DNA of 64,000 nt from Lepeophtheirus salmonis (GCF_016086655.4 NC_052144.2:26567896-26631895); one strand, 5' to 3'; shown: positions 24,301-37,572, numbered from the stretch's first letter. Notes: generated by a model not told the origin, from the sequence alone. Made by a program: numbers and translations.

Positions 24301-25018
24301 ATGTTTAATTGGAAAGTCGTTTTTGTCCTGTCTCTGCTAAGTATACTAGATCATGTGGATTCCCAAGAGTGAGTATTGTTATTCATTTTATTGAATTCAT
24401 TTAATGATATATTCAAGTTCTAGTTCTATATGCAACTTAGAGGTTTTTAAGGGATTTTGGGTAGAAAATACAGCTTTAAATAAGCTTCGTTTTTATAGAA
24501 ATATAGGTATTTGTCTCCACTAATACATCTTTCAAATATTCTAATTGAATGAACTTCTTAACTGTAGGAACTCCTGAAAATATAATTGAAAAAATGAAGA
24601 ATCAATCTAACTCAATGAACATAACTAAATTGGAGGACGGATTTAATATTCAATTTTCGGGTATAATCTCTTTTCATATTTATATGACCTTTTAATCCAT
24701 GCTTTATTTCTAGAATATTCTCTGGAACAAAATGATCTGAGATTTGTAATAATTCGTAAAAAACTTTATCCTGATATCGAATTGATCAATAAGAAGGAAG
24801 CCCTTGTATTCCTTAACTGCCGAGGAAATTTATTCACCTCCACTTATAAAATAAATCCAGCTGAGGAGCAAGTTCCAGAAAAGAGAATGCTTACAAATGA
24901 GAAAATACGCATAGAGAGAATGGCACACTCTGGAGTAATGTTTGTTCGTTATGAATATTCCAGCGATGAGAACAACATAATCTATTACACAGTTTATTTA
25001 AAAACCGAAACCTTATAA
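24301..25018 (+). CDS. Putative small secreted protein, three exons (U2 copy)
   Basis: Proposed exons are 24301-24368, 24568-24660 and 24714-25018. It is nearly identical to the U1 gene, with two replacements near the C-terminus (N to Y and N to K, in IIYYTVYLKTETL). The signal peptide, glycosylation motifs, TATA box (24237-24244) and AATAAA downstream are all kept. The same phase mismatch between exons 1 and 2 occurs, so the feature predates the duplication. Open frames in exon 3 are intact in both copies. Function is unknown. Confidence 0.5.
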
Positions 25019-25676
25019 TTTTTTTTCAAAAATAAATGATTAACATATCCGGTACGTCAGCATAGATGAGGGGCCTAGCTCATATAATTTAATAAAATAT
25101 TAGTAGAAGAGATTAAAACCTCTTAGCCTCCCTACTGCGGACGTCCTTGCATATTAAATATCAAATTTGTTTAATTGTGAATAGTTTAATTTATTTTTGT
25201 GTCCATCAATTTGTCTGGGTTGATTGTATAAATATACCACAAATAGGGTCAAACCTACATTTAGCAGTCAGGCAAGGGAAACTAAAAAAACAACTGCTTA
25301 GTGCAGGTTACCATTTAAACAAGGCTTCATATTTTGTAACAATTTTATACTTGAAAACAAGATCTGGCCGAAAAACAGGCGGCCATTAGAACAGGCTTGA
25401 CTGTATGTAGTTCTTTGAATCTAGTGGTATGCGAATTCGTCAATCCGTACTCAGGATTTGTGAAGTAAATAAGGAATACTTTTTTAAGTTGGCTCGAGTA
25501 TTTCAAAGACGACTATTTGCATGTAAAAATGAGGTTCAATGTTTACACATATGGAACAACATTGAAGAAGTATTATAGTTATTAGCTTAACTGAGAATAG
25601 TGCTAATTCCATGTATAGAGCATCCCTAATTTAAAACTGCCTTCTCATACAAATTATTTTAAAAAAAGTGAAATAC

Positions 25677-26528
25677 AATTTCATAAAGATATACTACTAA
25701 AAGGCCAGACTTACTACATAATATGAATTAATTCTACCTTAGGTAGCATCTAAAATGTCTTGTTAGCCTATTATTTATGTTCTTTTGACCGTTTCATTGA
25801 TCCTTCTCATCCATTTGGTATTTTGGGAAATAAGGAATCAATTTTTTACGAATAAAGTGAAACGCATTCGTCTTTCAGAGTGGGCTCACGCGCAAACACT
25901 CCTAAACCTTGCAGTTTTCAAAGTCTTTTCTTCAAGTAATTGGAATCAATTCTTTTCTAAGTAAATATTTCGCTCAAAATAACGACTATGTCCTCATTTT
26001 ACTGAAGAGAGTGAGTCATTCAAGAGCCTTGTAATGAAGCATAAGAAGCTATGTCATCAAAGAGGATCATATCCGTATATGGCTTATTGTAGTGGACATC
26101 CCGGTGTGGAAAGGAACAAAGGAGGCGTATGACTCATTGGGCCCATATAAAATGGTGAAAGAGAATGCTTATTAATTGGATTGTAAATCCTAAGCATTTT
26201 TTGAGAGCAAGTTTGTTATTGTAGGCAATATAAATAGTCTTGGTTATTGTCAATAGGTTTTTTTAAATTAGTATTTCACTCTTCAGGAGATAATTTCTTA
26301 TTATAAAGTGTAACCATCTGTGTGATCATGACTGACGGAGAGTAACGCAGATGATTTGTTAAGTAATAATGAGTGTAAGTTGGACTGTTGATGGATGAGA
26401 AGGATCAATGAAACGGTCAAAAGAACATAAATAATAGGCTAACAAGACATTTTAGATGCTACCTAAGGTAGAATTAATTCATGTGATGTAGTAAGTCTGG
26501 CCTTTTAGTTGCATATCTTTATGAAATT
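25677..26528. repeat. Long-armed inverted-repeat element (U2 copy)
   Basis: The third copy of the 852-bp element, in the same position and orientation within the unit and again with the 24-bp direct repeats around the right arm. The arrangement therefore predates the tandem duplication. Confidence 0.85.
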
Positions 26529-29500
26529 CTAATAATGAGTGTAAGTTGGACTGTTGGACTGAGAGTAGAATTAAGGATCGAAAGCAGGGCAATTATTGCC
26601 CATGTCCTTGTTTTATGCGGAGCAAGAATCATATTTATTTCCTTACTCTTACAGAAATATCTTATACATGTATATTTTATATTAAAAACCTAAATTTATG
26701 TAAGGAAAATTAATATTATAAATTAAAAGACGTACTTATTATGTGATCATTCAACAATGATCTCATAGACAATTACAATAATTAACATTTCAACTATTAT
26801 TAAATGTTTATCGCATCACTATTTAAAAAAATATAACGAAATAAAAAAAGGTTTAAAGTAAGAAGTTTTAACACTTTATTATTGCATTACTTCCTGTTGA
26901 TCCTTCTTCTTTTGGTGGACGCGTTGGTCTAACGATTTGAGGAATATTTTGGAGGAGATTATATTCTCCCTTCTGATTGTAATCAGCTGTCTCAAGGGAG
27001 GAGAAGGAAAGAAACAAGAACATTGGCAAGAATTACTCCAATGTTAATCTTCAATTATACTCTGAGTTCAACAAGTACTTACAATATAACTCTGCAACAA
27101 ATATTCAGGGTTACACTTCGTTTTTTATAAGCATACACGAACGTTCAATCAGATTTTGAATATAATAGAATCTATTTTGGAAAGGATGTTTACTACAATG
27201 TAGAAATTAAATAATAATGACAACTGCAAAGGAAGAGAAAGTTCATTCTTCAGATTACCAATAACAAAAAAAAAATGCAGGCTAAAAAATTTACAGGATT
27301 TACATAACTATTCATATATATTGAACTGGTATTTCATTCTCATCAATCAATTGATCTCTTGACCATTTTGTCCATCTCTCGAGGTATTGCCTTTTTATTA
27401 GTTCTTGCTACGTACATGACTGACTGTATTTTTGGCTATTAAGGCTTCTATTTGAACTTTTCTATGTGATTTGGCACAGTTTATCTTATCCATTACCCTT
27501 TGTGATTCTGTAGTTCCCTTATTTTTGTACCATTTTGTCAACTCTTATAATTAATTGCCTCACGGAAGGACATAGGAAATAAAATGTGCTCCAAATTTTC
27601 CATTGCCAAGGCACATAAAGTGCAGTATTCATTTCTTAATGCTGAACTGTTAGTATAGAGTAAAAGGGAAATTTAATAATCATCAAATATTCCTTGTTTG
27701 GGAGAGGGGTTACAGACCCTCCAATTATATTTAATAAATTAAATATGACTATTGGTCGAATGTCCTAAATTGTCCTTAGGCAAATAGTCTAGAATCAGAG
27801 GCAATATAAGTAAGTCCAACTTTTAACTATATAGTATGTACAACTTCAAGTGTTGCTTGAAGCAAACGATTGGTACTTTAAAACATATTCTAATACTTTA
27901 TAAAATGTATAATTAAACAAATGAAAAGTTAATATATAATGATTCAATTAAAATCAGATATTTTAGAGCTTATATTTTATTAAATTGATAGTATCTCTAG
28001 CTATTTGTATTTCACATTGTGTTATTAGCTTCCTTGCATTTTCTAGGGAAATTGTAAAACATAGACACAACATTGTCTTCAAAAATATGGTTACTTTTGC
28101 AGTAATGTATGTTATCTGTAATATACTTGTTTACATATAACTCCTTCCAGTCTTATTCCTCCACGCATTTTCCTTGTTTCTCTCGGTCATAGGTCAAAAG
28201 GATATGCTTCTAATTCAACCAATCACCGTTTAGAACGCGGATTAAGAGAAAAGAAGAGGGAAAATCGACAGGTAACAAAAAAGTACAAGTTATATTTTTG
28301 TGTTATAGAGGCAATGCCGTAGTAAGACCAAGTGTAGCTATATAATAAAAAAAATAATAGGTGACTAATATTTTGGATGAATATTCAACATATGGAAGTG
28401 GGGAAACGTGTCATATTTTTTTTTATACGTATATGAAAGTATACTGCCTAAAAAAAGGAATTAATATGGATTAAATATTGATATCTTACATATGATTATG
28501 ATTTAAAATTGATAATGACCATTTATTGTTCTAATAGTTCATCAAAGATTTGCTTATTTTTACTATTAAAACGAAAATTTTTAAAACGTATACCAATTAA
28601 ATCACTTTAGTAAAAGAGTAAAAAAACCCTTTAAAAAATGAGAAGATATTCTAAATTTTTGAAACATTGCTCGTCCTTGCCCTCGGAGGTCATTTTTTGT
28701 AAAATGCTATGCAATATATTTTTAATAGATACATTTTTTTGATTTATTTAATTAAACTTGCCTATATAGATGTTTTTCTCAAAAAAGGTCATCAAAGTTA
28801 CGGTAATGCATTTTTTTTGTTAATTTAAGTAGAAAAAAGGTATTCGCAATTTTTATAGACATCAGTAGCCGCTCATTGGCTGTGATATGCAAATGAACAG
28901 ACAGATAGGCGAAAAAGCTTCATTTCATTTTATTATTTTTATCGTTCTTTTAGACACTTGAAAATAGTTTATCGTAAACATTTATGAGAAAAACTTTTCA
29001 TAGAACTTAACTAAATTTGTTAATTTTACTATCAAGCTATTATCTGTAATATACGGATGACAATAAAGCAAAATCACATTTTCCAATAAAATTTTCAAAA
29101 TTTTAGGCCCATTGAGCTACTTCTAAATAATTATGGAAATTGTGTAAACTTTGTGAATCGTATTTTTTTAGCAAAAGGAATACATTTGCTGCCAATTTTT
29201 TACTTTTTTACTAAAATTGCCACCTTATTGTATGCAATTAATTTATTTTATCAAAAGAGTACTTTATTTTTAAGTTCAATGACTTTATAAACAATATAAT
29301 TATATTTGCTCCGTATTAAAATCTTGGGATCTTAAAAATTTCTACAGTGATTTTTTTTTATGAAGTTCCACATATTCTTAGGAATGTTACATTCTATTTT
29401 CATCTGATTTGAATAAAATTTATTAATCAAATGATCCATTACTGGGAAACTCAAAAATTACATGCAGATCAGTCAATCATTCAGATCTCTTTTTCACGAT

Positions 29501-29570
29501 GAATTTGATCATAAATTGTATTGTTTTGGATTATAGTTCTTAAATCACTTACCTGATGGATAAAGATATA

Positions 29571-30112
29571 CAGGTGTGCACGTCTAAAACTGAACACTCC
29601 TTTAAATTTTATAGCTTGAGGGCTTGACTAAGGATTCTCTTGTAGATTTTAAGGCGAAGATCTTTCTTAAATAACCGGTCCATGGTCCTTTTGCTAACGT
29701 CGAACTCCCTGGAGAGGCCGGTTACGGCGAACTTGCCTCTCTTGACCTCGACATACTTTTTCACGGTAGCAACCATTTCGTCCGGCCTTCAAGGCCTTCA
29801 CTTAGACCTTGTGGTCGCCTCAGGAGTTTCTTTGGCTACCACGCTGTAAACGGTGGTGCGGCTTCAGTTCAGAACCTTGGCCATTTCAGTGGGAGTTTTT
29901 CCCCGCCCAGAAAGTTCCAAAATTGCGACTCGACCTTTCTACATATTATGGGCTGTTATTTCACTGTTGCTATTTAGATTTTGCTGGAGTTTTGTTTATA
30001 ACTAGTAAAGGCTCTTGCCTCGAAGTATAAACTGGTTTTAACTCAATGAAATCACGAATATATGCATGGCGTTAAGTTTAAAGGAGTGTTCAGTTTTAGC
30101 CGCGCACACCTG
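29571..30112 (-). mobile_element. Complete non-autonomous Tc1/mariner-like element (542 bp)
   Basis: Terminal inverted repeats of about 40 bp begin CAGGTGTGC and share CTAAAACTGAACACTCCTTT. TA dinucleotides flank both ends (29569-29570, 30113-30114), as expected for the superfamily. On the minus strand the interior reads as a transposase N-terminus with a typical paired helix-turn-helix (ILELSGRGKTPTEMAKVLN, SRTTVYSVVAKETPEA, then YVEVKRGKFAVTG). At least three stops interrupt it, and the DDE/D catalytic part is absent. Confidence 0.85.
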
Positions 30113-30114
30113 TA

Positions 30115-30895
30115 TATATCATTAGACAGTAAAAGAGCTGTGTAACTAAATTATTTTTCAAAAATGTTTTTAAATTTAAACAAATCGTGTAACAAATCGT
30201 TCGACTAAAGCATTGGTCGTATCAGTATTACAATATCCATAAATTATAATATTTCAGTTAAATCATTGGTTTTAGATAATAAATAAATTCTAATAATACC
30301 ATTTATAGTTATTAATATTACACGTGATTGGTTTAAAATCACATGATTTGCTTACCTTGATAAGCATTACACCTATAGAAACAATTAGATATGAACAAAT
30401 TAAACCTCTTACATCTCCCAACCCCAAAGGAACTAAAAATAATTTAGTTGTAAAGCTCGTAGCTTTGAAACAATATATTATTTGTATTTATCAGTTAAGT
30501 GATTAACAAACTACAATCCAAAACAGATAAGGCCCTCATTACGATTCATGATCAAATTCATTTTGAAAAAAAGTTCAAAACTCGAAAAGAGTTATAGAGC
30601 ATAAGTTTTTGAGTTTTCTAGTAATGCCAGGTAGTCCATTAAAATCTGAAGACTTACTAATTCCATAATTAAATCAGAAATATTAAATTATACTTTAGTA
30701 ATTTAAAGGTGAGATCGTCGAAAATTTGGAGTGAATATTGAATTTGAGAGGATAGTCCATGAATAGCGCAAAAAAGTAAGTTGTTTATGCCTTCTATAAG
30801 ATGGATGTTGGATGGCAAAGAAGACAAATATAACTTGTTTTTTAGCGGACGTAATGACGAAACTTTTTTTTCTTCAAAATAACTCATTTCCAATT
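30115..30895. other. Segment R, no gene seen
   Basis: Single-copy in the window. Near 30630-30650 a piece reading GGTAGTCCATTAAAATCTGA matches the terminal repeat of the Tc1-like family at 36580 and 40915, so a solitary end may lie here. No coding frame is convincing. Confidence 0.5.
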
Positions 30896-31156
30896 CGTTT
30901 GACGCTCAAAACTTTTTTTATATCTGGAAAATAATAATTGAAAATTATATAAGAGTCCTAATATGCATTTGAAAGAATACACAGAAACAATAGAAGTGAA
31001 CTAGTAAGAGGGAGACATTAGCTCCAAGAGTTTTTGAGTTGAAATAACCCATTTCAAAAAACTTGAGAAATCAAAGAATCAAATAATTTGAAGCTTAAGG
31101 TAACGACGATAGAGAGTCGTTTCATCCTTTCTATATTATATATATATTGGCCATTT

Positions 31157-31203
31157 TATTATTTCTATGAAGAAATTTTGGCTATTTCTTCATAGAAATA
31201 ATA
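31157..31203. repeat. Perfect 20-bp hairpin (X' copy)
   Basis: Arms 31157-31176 and 31184-31203 are the same as at 264-310, with no change in stem or loop. Confidence 0.75.
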
Positions 31204-31575
31204 TAATAACTATTCATAACTACTCTTTTAATAAAATATTACTAAGCAATATCATAATACTGTATCGAATAAAATACTATGTAATTTATTTTAAAAATGG
31301 TGTGAAATCATATCACAGTTATAGTTTGCGAGTATATAAGATATAAATAGCGGTTGGTGTGATTGTCTTATTTTGCTAACTACCAGATAATTTTGGGCTT
31401 TTTTCTGTTTCTTTATGGACGAAAAGGTTGCGTGATATAATAAACATAACGACGTCTACAATATCAGGGAAGGGATGGAAAAATGTTGCGTGAAGATAAC
31501 TTAGAAACGTTGCGCGAGAATATGTGTTATATTTTAAATAATGAGTAGAGAATAGTTTTATCTCTTACAGACATA

Positions 31576-31839
31576 TTGTACATTTTAATATTTGTAATTG
31601 TATCCATTTTGATTAGTTTAACTATTGTTATGTCATTTTATATTTATTTAATTATTGTAATGTCATTTTATATTTATTTAATTATTGTAATGTCATTTTA
31701 TATTTATTTAATTATTGTAATGTCATTTTATATTTATTTTTTAGCAAAATATATATTGATCATATATCTCAAGAGGATTTTTATTCAGAGAGGAAGAATT
31801 GATTTATCAAAAAGGCCAAACTGGACCCTGAGGAGTTAA
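31576..31839 (+). other. Hydrophobic open frame with four 30-bp repeats (long allele)
   Basis: Counterpart of 684-887 with 87 codons. The 30-bp repeat is present four times (31621-31740) instead of twice, lengthening the hydrophobic tract by 20 residues in frame. The rest of the frame is unchanged. Confidence 0.25.
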
Positions 31840-31904
31840 GGAAAACATATTTTAAGGATTTCAGCATAAGAGGTTCCTTGTTAATTAAAGGATAAGACTA
31901 ATTG

Positions 31905-33322
31905 TTTCTAACTTTTTTAATGTCCTTTATCTATTCATTTCCCCTTGAGATTTGATAGGAACTTATCAGAATATAATGAATGGATTTACCGTTTTTTCAT
32001 AACCCAGATGACTATTTTTACATCCAAGGACAATGAAAAGGTCTGGTACAAAAGTTAAAAGTTCAATCAATTTAAAGTTTCAAGCAGCTCTAAAAAATTA
32101 TATTCAACTTATTCATTCATAGTATATTCAAGGGAGTAAATATATATAATTAGTAAGTATGATAAAAGATTTAAAAAAATCGATTTGTAGGCTATAATAA
32201 AACTATTTGATTGAGTTTTTTTCTTTAATAAAGTGAACATTTTCACTGGTTGTTTTCTTTCTACAGAATAATTAATCCTCAGTAGCATTTGTATATATAT
32301 GTATTATTAACTATATATTTCTTTTGACAAAAAGTCAGGTTAATACACTTGTAGGAGTACTTACATTTAAAATGTACCGATTTTATGATAATCAATTTTA
32401 TAAGATTATCAATTATCATCATATTGAAATCCACTTATTAGAATTAAAAAGAAGTATTCAATTGATATGCCAATTTTAATTACGACGAATATATCTCTGA
32501 CAGTTATAAGTAGAGATTTATTGAAAATGGTCATTCGGAAAAGTGCCCCTTCGTTAAAATTGTATACCATAATAAGGTTTTCGGCAAAGGGTCCTAAAAC
32601 CATTCTTAACTATTTGTACAGGTAAAAAAATACCAAATCGACCTAAAGTCCTTGGAGATTCTTATTTTTTAAATAGGTATTTTTTAAAAATAAAAGATGG
32701 AATATTTTTCTATAATATGAGCTATGTTACTCCTTATCACTATGATTGATGAATAAGGTAAAATGGTCCCAAAGAGAAAGTCGTTTTTCATCATTTTTCA
32801 GACTAAAATTGGAACATGCGAGTTCAGAAGGGGATACAGAATCAATAAAAACACTTTATAATCATAAAATACTTTTTACATCAGTTTTATTCGTCGTACT
32901 TCAATTTGGTGATTTTCTTAATAGTGAAAATGTCTCTGAACGATAATAGTTACGATTGACTATAATCTAAAATATTTCGGGAACCTGTCCATCCTGGGAA
33001 AAAATTAGATCAGTTTTGGATTTTGCGCTCAAAGATAAATTATATCAATGGTGAAAATTTGGTGTTCCTCTATCTTATAGATAATGTATATTTTCTTCTC
33101 TAGGAACGACTGGGGCGCGAACCTACGTTTAAAAAAATTAATTACTTATTTTTTGATTTGGAGAAAAATTATCATGTCATTAACTCTTACGTCCATAACA
33201 GTTCTATGACTGCAATGAATCATAACCCAATTTTCTTTAATTATGGGTTTCATTTCCCAAAAATAGATATCAAACATACATAACCAGTAATGAAAAACCT
33301 GTATTTAATGGGTATGTTATAT
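31905..33322. other. X'-specific stretch with a SINE, no gene seen
   Basis: These 1.4 kb have no counterpart in X. Apart from the tRNA-like repeat near 33060-33130 they hold short frames only, with no recognisable domain. Confidence 0.5.
33060..33130 (-). repeat. tRNA-derived SINE-like repeat, partial
   Basis: The minus strand has CGTAGGTTCGCGCCCC, a good box B, followed by a tail (TTCCTAGAGAAG and on) shared with 11895-11960. The box-A half is missing. It shows that the sequence near 11950 is a dispersed family and not a tRNA gene. Confidence 0.6.
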
Positions 33323-33577
33323 TATTATGTTTATTGGAGCCCTCTGATCTCTTGTGCAATGTAAATGAATAACTATGTTTTTGTAAATTTTCTAGTATTT
33401 TTGAATTAGATACTCATAACTCAGACTTATTTTTTATATTAATATTTAATGCATACATGTTGATATCCTGATGGTTCTTTTAAATATATTTTTTGTACCC
33501 TGATATCCAATTCAATTAATTTATTTAATATTTACCTCATAATTGTTTTTCTTAAGGTAGGAGTATAAATGCAATTA

Positions 33578-34257
33578 TTTATTTTAAAATCTATTGGTTG
33601 TGGCTAATATCAAATTAATTGATTTTAGTTTATTTGATCACTTGAATATTATCATATGATTGAAAATGAGTAAAAAATAATGATTTCCATACTACGCCAC
33701 ATCTAACATAACCTCTAAATAAAATATTCACTTATAAATTTTAAAAATAAAGATTTTAATCAATGAAATAAGTCATTGGTGTTTGCAGAGTGAATAAATA
33801 CATGTTGCGAAGTTTTAAATTTACATGCTTTTTTGAAGGCGAAGTATGAGGACGTTACCGAACAAGATGCAATTATTAGAATAAACAGTTTCAATCAAAC
33901 CATTTCCGATCTAGCTCAATTCATTTCCTATGAAAAAATATCATCTATTGCTCTGATTTTCAAATAAAAATAATAATTATAGAACTGAACAAGAAAAAAG
34001 TTTATTACTTACTTTTTAGTTGAATTACTTTACATCGAGTGATCAATGCAATCATGTGTTATTCCAATTAAAGAGTCATAGCATTCATATATATATATAT
34101 ATATAACGTAATCAGGCTTGGACATTAAACAGAAAAAAGAACAGCGTTCACTCTTTTCGTTCATTTTTTACGAATGTAAGACGAACGGAAAAAAATATGA
34201 ACGGCGTTCATTTTTTATTGTCCATAAGAGGTAGCTTTTCAACTATTTTTTTCGAAG
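33578..34257. other. 680-bp stretch present in X' but not X
   Basis: X has a poly-A run (about 1853-1865) at this position. The block contains an (AT)n run near 34085-34105 and an AACG-rich part at 34140-34215 that looks like transposon subterminal sequence. No ends were identified. Confidence 0.45.
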
Positions 34258-35239
34258 ATTACTACATATTTTTTCTTGATTATGGGTTTAATTATAATTA
34301 TTATATTTGATGGTGGCTAAAATATAGTTTATTGAGCCTAATAATTTTTTGAATCCGTTGCTTCGTTTAATTGCACCACTCACTGGAAAATAAGTCATCT
34401 CAAGATAGCCTTCAAAATCACAAATATATTGTAATGGATCAAATAAAAGGTATAATGGACGTTAAGGCATTTATTTATCATGTAAAATTTTTATTTCATC
34501 TGTCAATCAAAAGTACATAAATTTTAACTCGACATTAGCACCTTCAATCTTTATTAATGCGCAATATGAAAGTAATTTGTCTTAATTTTTAATATCTCCT
34601 TTTTTCAATATCTATCATTAATTGTCTGGAGAGCGTGGGATGATATTCATTAACTCGAATTTCCTACATCAAAATCTGTGAAATGAACTACGCACGACTG
34701 ATAATCTTATATCTATGTTATGGACATTTCTTCAAAAATGTCTTCCTTCGATGTGGTTTAATAAGAGGTCCTTCCTCCATTCTCATTAATAAAGGCGATC
34801 CGCAATTAAAAGTTAGATCTGAAAGGAATAAAAGGAAATTTTGTATAAAAAATTAGCTCTTTCTTCGATTGAAATAAATCATACTTCATAATTGCTTTTG
34901 GATGACTCTTTCAAGTTTCACCACCAATTTCGAAATGAAATTTTCCGACAAAATCTTTAGCCAGACATTCCAGAATTCTGTGATTGATTACTTAAATCAA
35001 AAATGACGGTTTTCTTTCAAATTGAATTGTTAACAGTTAAATTCATACTTGTCTATAGGATAGCCGATATGTCATGAATATTTGAAAAAGGAATAAATAT
35101 TCCTCTTAAAAAATATCAATAAAGTTAAATAAGAAAAAATGTGTTTTACCATTTTTTTTTTTTTTTACAAAACCATAGATATTGATTTAAAATACAACGG
35201 TAGTGTCCTTCTATAAAATATCCCAGGATTTAAAGTATT

Positions 35240-35486
35240 TTATTCATCTACCTGATGGATTATTAAGAACATTGGTTGAAGGAGGTCTTCTTTGCTACAA
35301 GTAGTTTGATCATATTGACCATTTGGAGTCAATGGATCTGATTGGTCCTGTTCACCTTGTGTGGGACTTAAAATACCATCGTTGATGTTCGCAATATGTA
35401 CCTCCTCTACTAAAGCTTTCAAGTATTGATCAGGAGTGATAATCATGCTTTTGTTATTAATAATTATGTTTCCATTCTATAAAAAA
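35240..35486 (-). pseudogene. Possible exon downstream of the THAP fragment
   Basis: Open minus-strand frame following an acceptor-like TTTTTTATAG. It includes ITPDQYLKALVEEVHIA and a Q/D/T-rich acidic stretch, and ends with a stop after IIHQVDE. It lies 40 bp downstream of the THAP fragment. The frames do not join with an obvious donor, so membership in the same gene is unproven. Confidence 0.3.
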
Positions 35487-35522
35487 GTATGGGTTTATAA
35501 ATTACAATTTCTTAGGAAGATT

Positions 35523-35757
35523 TTAAGACTTTAAACGTGCCCAATTTTCAATGTCGATCAAACAAATATTTTCCTCCACTGGATTTTTACTTGTTTGAGA
35601 CCAAGGAAAAAGGGATGGAACTGCATCTTGTTTGAAATGCCGATATGTTTTTCCTCCCATGGAAGCTAGAGTTTGGCTTGCCTCTGGTAAATCTTCTGGC
35701 TTGAAGTGTTGTCCACATAACATAGAGTGGCCCATAAAACGTATTCTCGTCTCAGAC
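35523..35757 (-). pseudogene. THAP-type zinc finger fragment
   Basis: The minus-strand product contains CGQHFKPEDL, then TYRHFKQDAVPSLFPW. This is the C-terminal half of a THAP domain (CxxHF, then the AVPTIF-type box). The N-terminal CxxC half is not found within the next few hundred bases upstream, and the frame closes upstream at about 35758. THAP proteins are DNA-binding regulators and P-element-related transposases. This could be a remote exon of a split gene or a remnant. Confidence 0.55.
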
Positions 35758-36579
35758 TTTCATCACTACTTATGTGTTTATACTTACTTAGACCTAAATT
35801 TGGTCATACTTTTTTATTTAACATAATCAAATTTTGTTCAATGAAATAAATATTTATCTCAGTTTAGTAAGAAAATTGTAGAAATAATCAAAGGATGTCA
35901 TAAACTGTACAAAACATCACTCTAAGATCCTCTAGGTTTGGGCTAGATAGGCTTGTATAATGAATACTGAACTTGTGAATCAGCTCTGTGGAATCTTGCC
36001 ACGAAATTTTTTGAGAATTTATTTCCTAGACCATTAAAAGTTTTGCATAAATTAACCCCAATAATTATTTAGACCTGTAACAAATAATAAATGTATATGT
36101 ATAATACATTCGTGTGTCGCACATATATTAATGAGACTTGATAACCCATTATTTAGAAAAGTTATGTGGGGAATATTAAATCCTCTAACCAATATTTTTT
36201 AAAAGACCGGTCTACATATCTATATACAAGGACTTGTCTAGCTTTCATCCTTTGGGAGGGGGGTTTAGCCTTCCCATAAATTATCAATACCGTTATATAG
36301 TTACTTAAATAAATATGTTTATTTTATATCTACAGGCTTCTCCGCCTAAAATACAATACCTTTTGAAAATTACAAAAATTCTTATATTTCAATTAATAAA
36401 ATCAAATATAAAAAAATTAATTCATAAATAAAATCAAGGGATACTTTATTTACATTTTCAATATATATAGCCGACTTTTGCCTTAATTACCAGTTCTACG
36501 CTGGTGTAGAGCATTGTACAGTAGTTTGTTACAAAGTTTGGCTCTAGGTTGAACGAGACAAAAAGTTTGCTTGCATATA

Positions 36580-37159
36580 CCGAGTGGCCCATTAAAATTT
36601 GATCACTTTGAATTCTAAGCTTCAACAAGTTACAATTTATTAATGAACAATAACATTTCATCAAAAGCAAAACTATAAATAAATGTGTGTATGAGCGCTC
36701 TTAATCATTAATGTAGCCGCCCTTAACGGTAACAATGGCTTCCAGGCGTTTTCAAAAAGCCTGCCACCTGCTGCGGATGTACTCCTTTGTCATGGCGTCT
36801 CAGTGCTGGATGAAAGTGGCATTGAAGACATCGGAGCTTGGATGATGGTGACTTCCTGACTTCCCCTCGACATGCACCAAAAAGTTGTAGTCCAGGGTCT
36901 TGTCATCAGCGCTGTAGGGGGGATGGGTCAAAAGTGTCAAAAAAGAACCACAAGATCTCTTGCATGGGCCTTCATGGACTTGAGAGAATTGGCCTGGACT
37001 GCTTTCTTAAACTTCTCTGGGTCCAGTTTGGCCTATTGACAAAGTTCTTATTAATTTCCTACGTTTCAGTCTTGCTGACGGCGAAAACGGGGGTTCTGAA
37101 GAGGCCCAACTGACTGGAGTGTGCGAAAAGAAATGTTCAGATTAAAATGGACCACCCGG
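36580..37159 (-). mobile_element. Deleted Tc1/mariner-like element (580 bp) with TA target sites
   Basis: Ends CCGAGTGGCCCATTAAAATT and its near reverse complement at 37137-37159 are flanked by TA (36578-36579 and 37160-37161). On the minus strand the end of a transposase can be read: a stretch with EEYI-like and EAIVTVKGGYIND-type sequence, as at the C-terminus of Tc1/mariner relatives. The body of the transposase is deleted. Confidence 0.75.
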
Positions 37160-37572
37160 TATGTTGGTATGTTATTTGAAGATTATAACACAGTTTTTTT
37201 CAAATGCATAATAATACCTTTTATATAATAAATAGGGCTATATTCCAATGCCTGTAAGAATAACTTAACGCTAACCTACCGAAAGGGTTCTAAACATAAA
37301 AAAGATGTAAGATTGACCATAGTCAATGTGATTTTATACTCCTTTCTTCGTCCAAGTAATGCCGGGTAACCCTTTGCTAGTATTCAAATATAACATCTTG
37401 TTTGATTAAATTTTTTGAGGTAAAAATTACTTTATGATAGTTTTAAAACCATGTCTCGTTATTTGAGCAAAGTGACTTTCAGCGGGTGTCATCCAAGGAA
37501 TACTAAAATTACTAAAAAGGAAAAAAAAATATTGCGCTCACATTGGGAGGATGGCTCTTTCTTCTTATGCGA

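Larger units (their letters stand above)
20107..29873. repeat. Tandem unit U2
   Basis: Offset of about 12,190 bp from U1 up to 28100. It keeps the secreted-protein gene but lacks the two U1-only blocks, like U0. It is the last copy: its Tc1-like element is not broken but continues across 29873 to a complete right end. Confidence 0.9.
30896..34963. repeat. Segment X', right copy of the X block
   Basis: Same three homologous blocks as X, in the same order and orientation, with longer intervening filler. Homology to X stops at 34963, where X joins U0. That makes 34963 the right breakpoint of the large duplicated block. Confidence 0.9.

Noticed and set aside
34085..34105. CRISPR-like or other ordered array
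   Set aside because: Only simple AT dinucleotide repeats here and at 38808, 45915 and 54070; no spaced direct repeats occur, and the DNA is eukaryotic.
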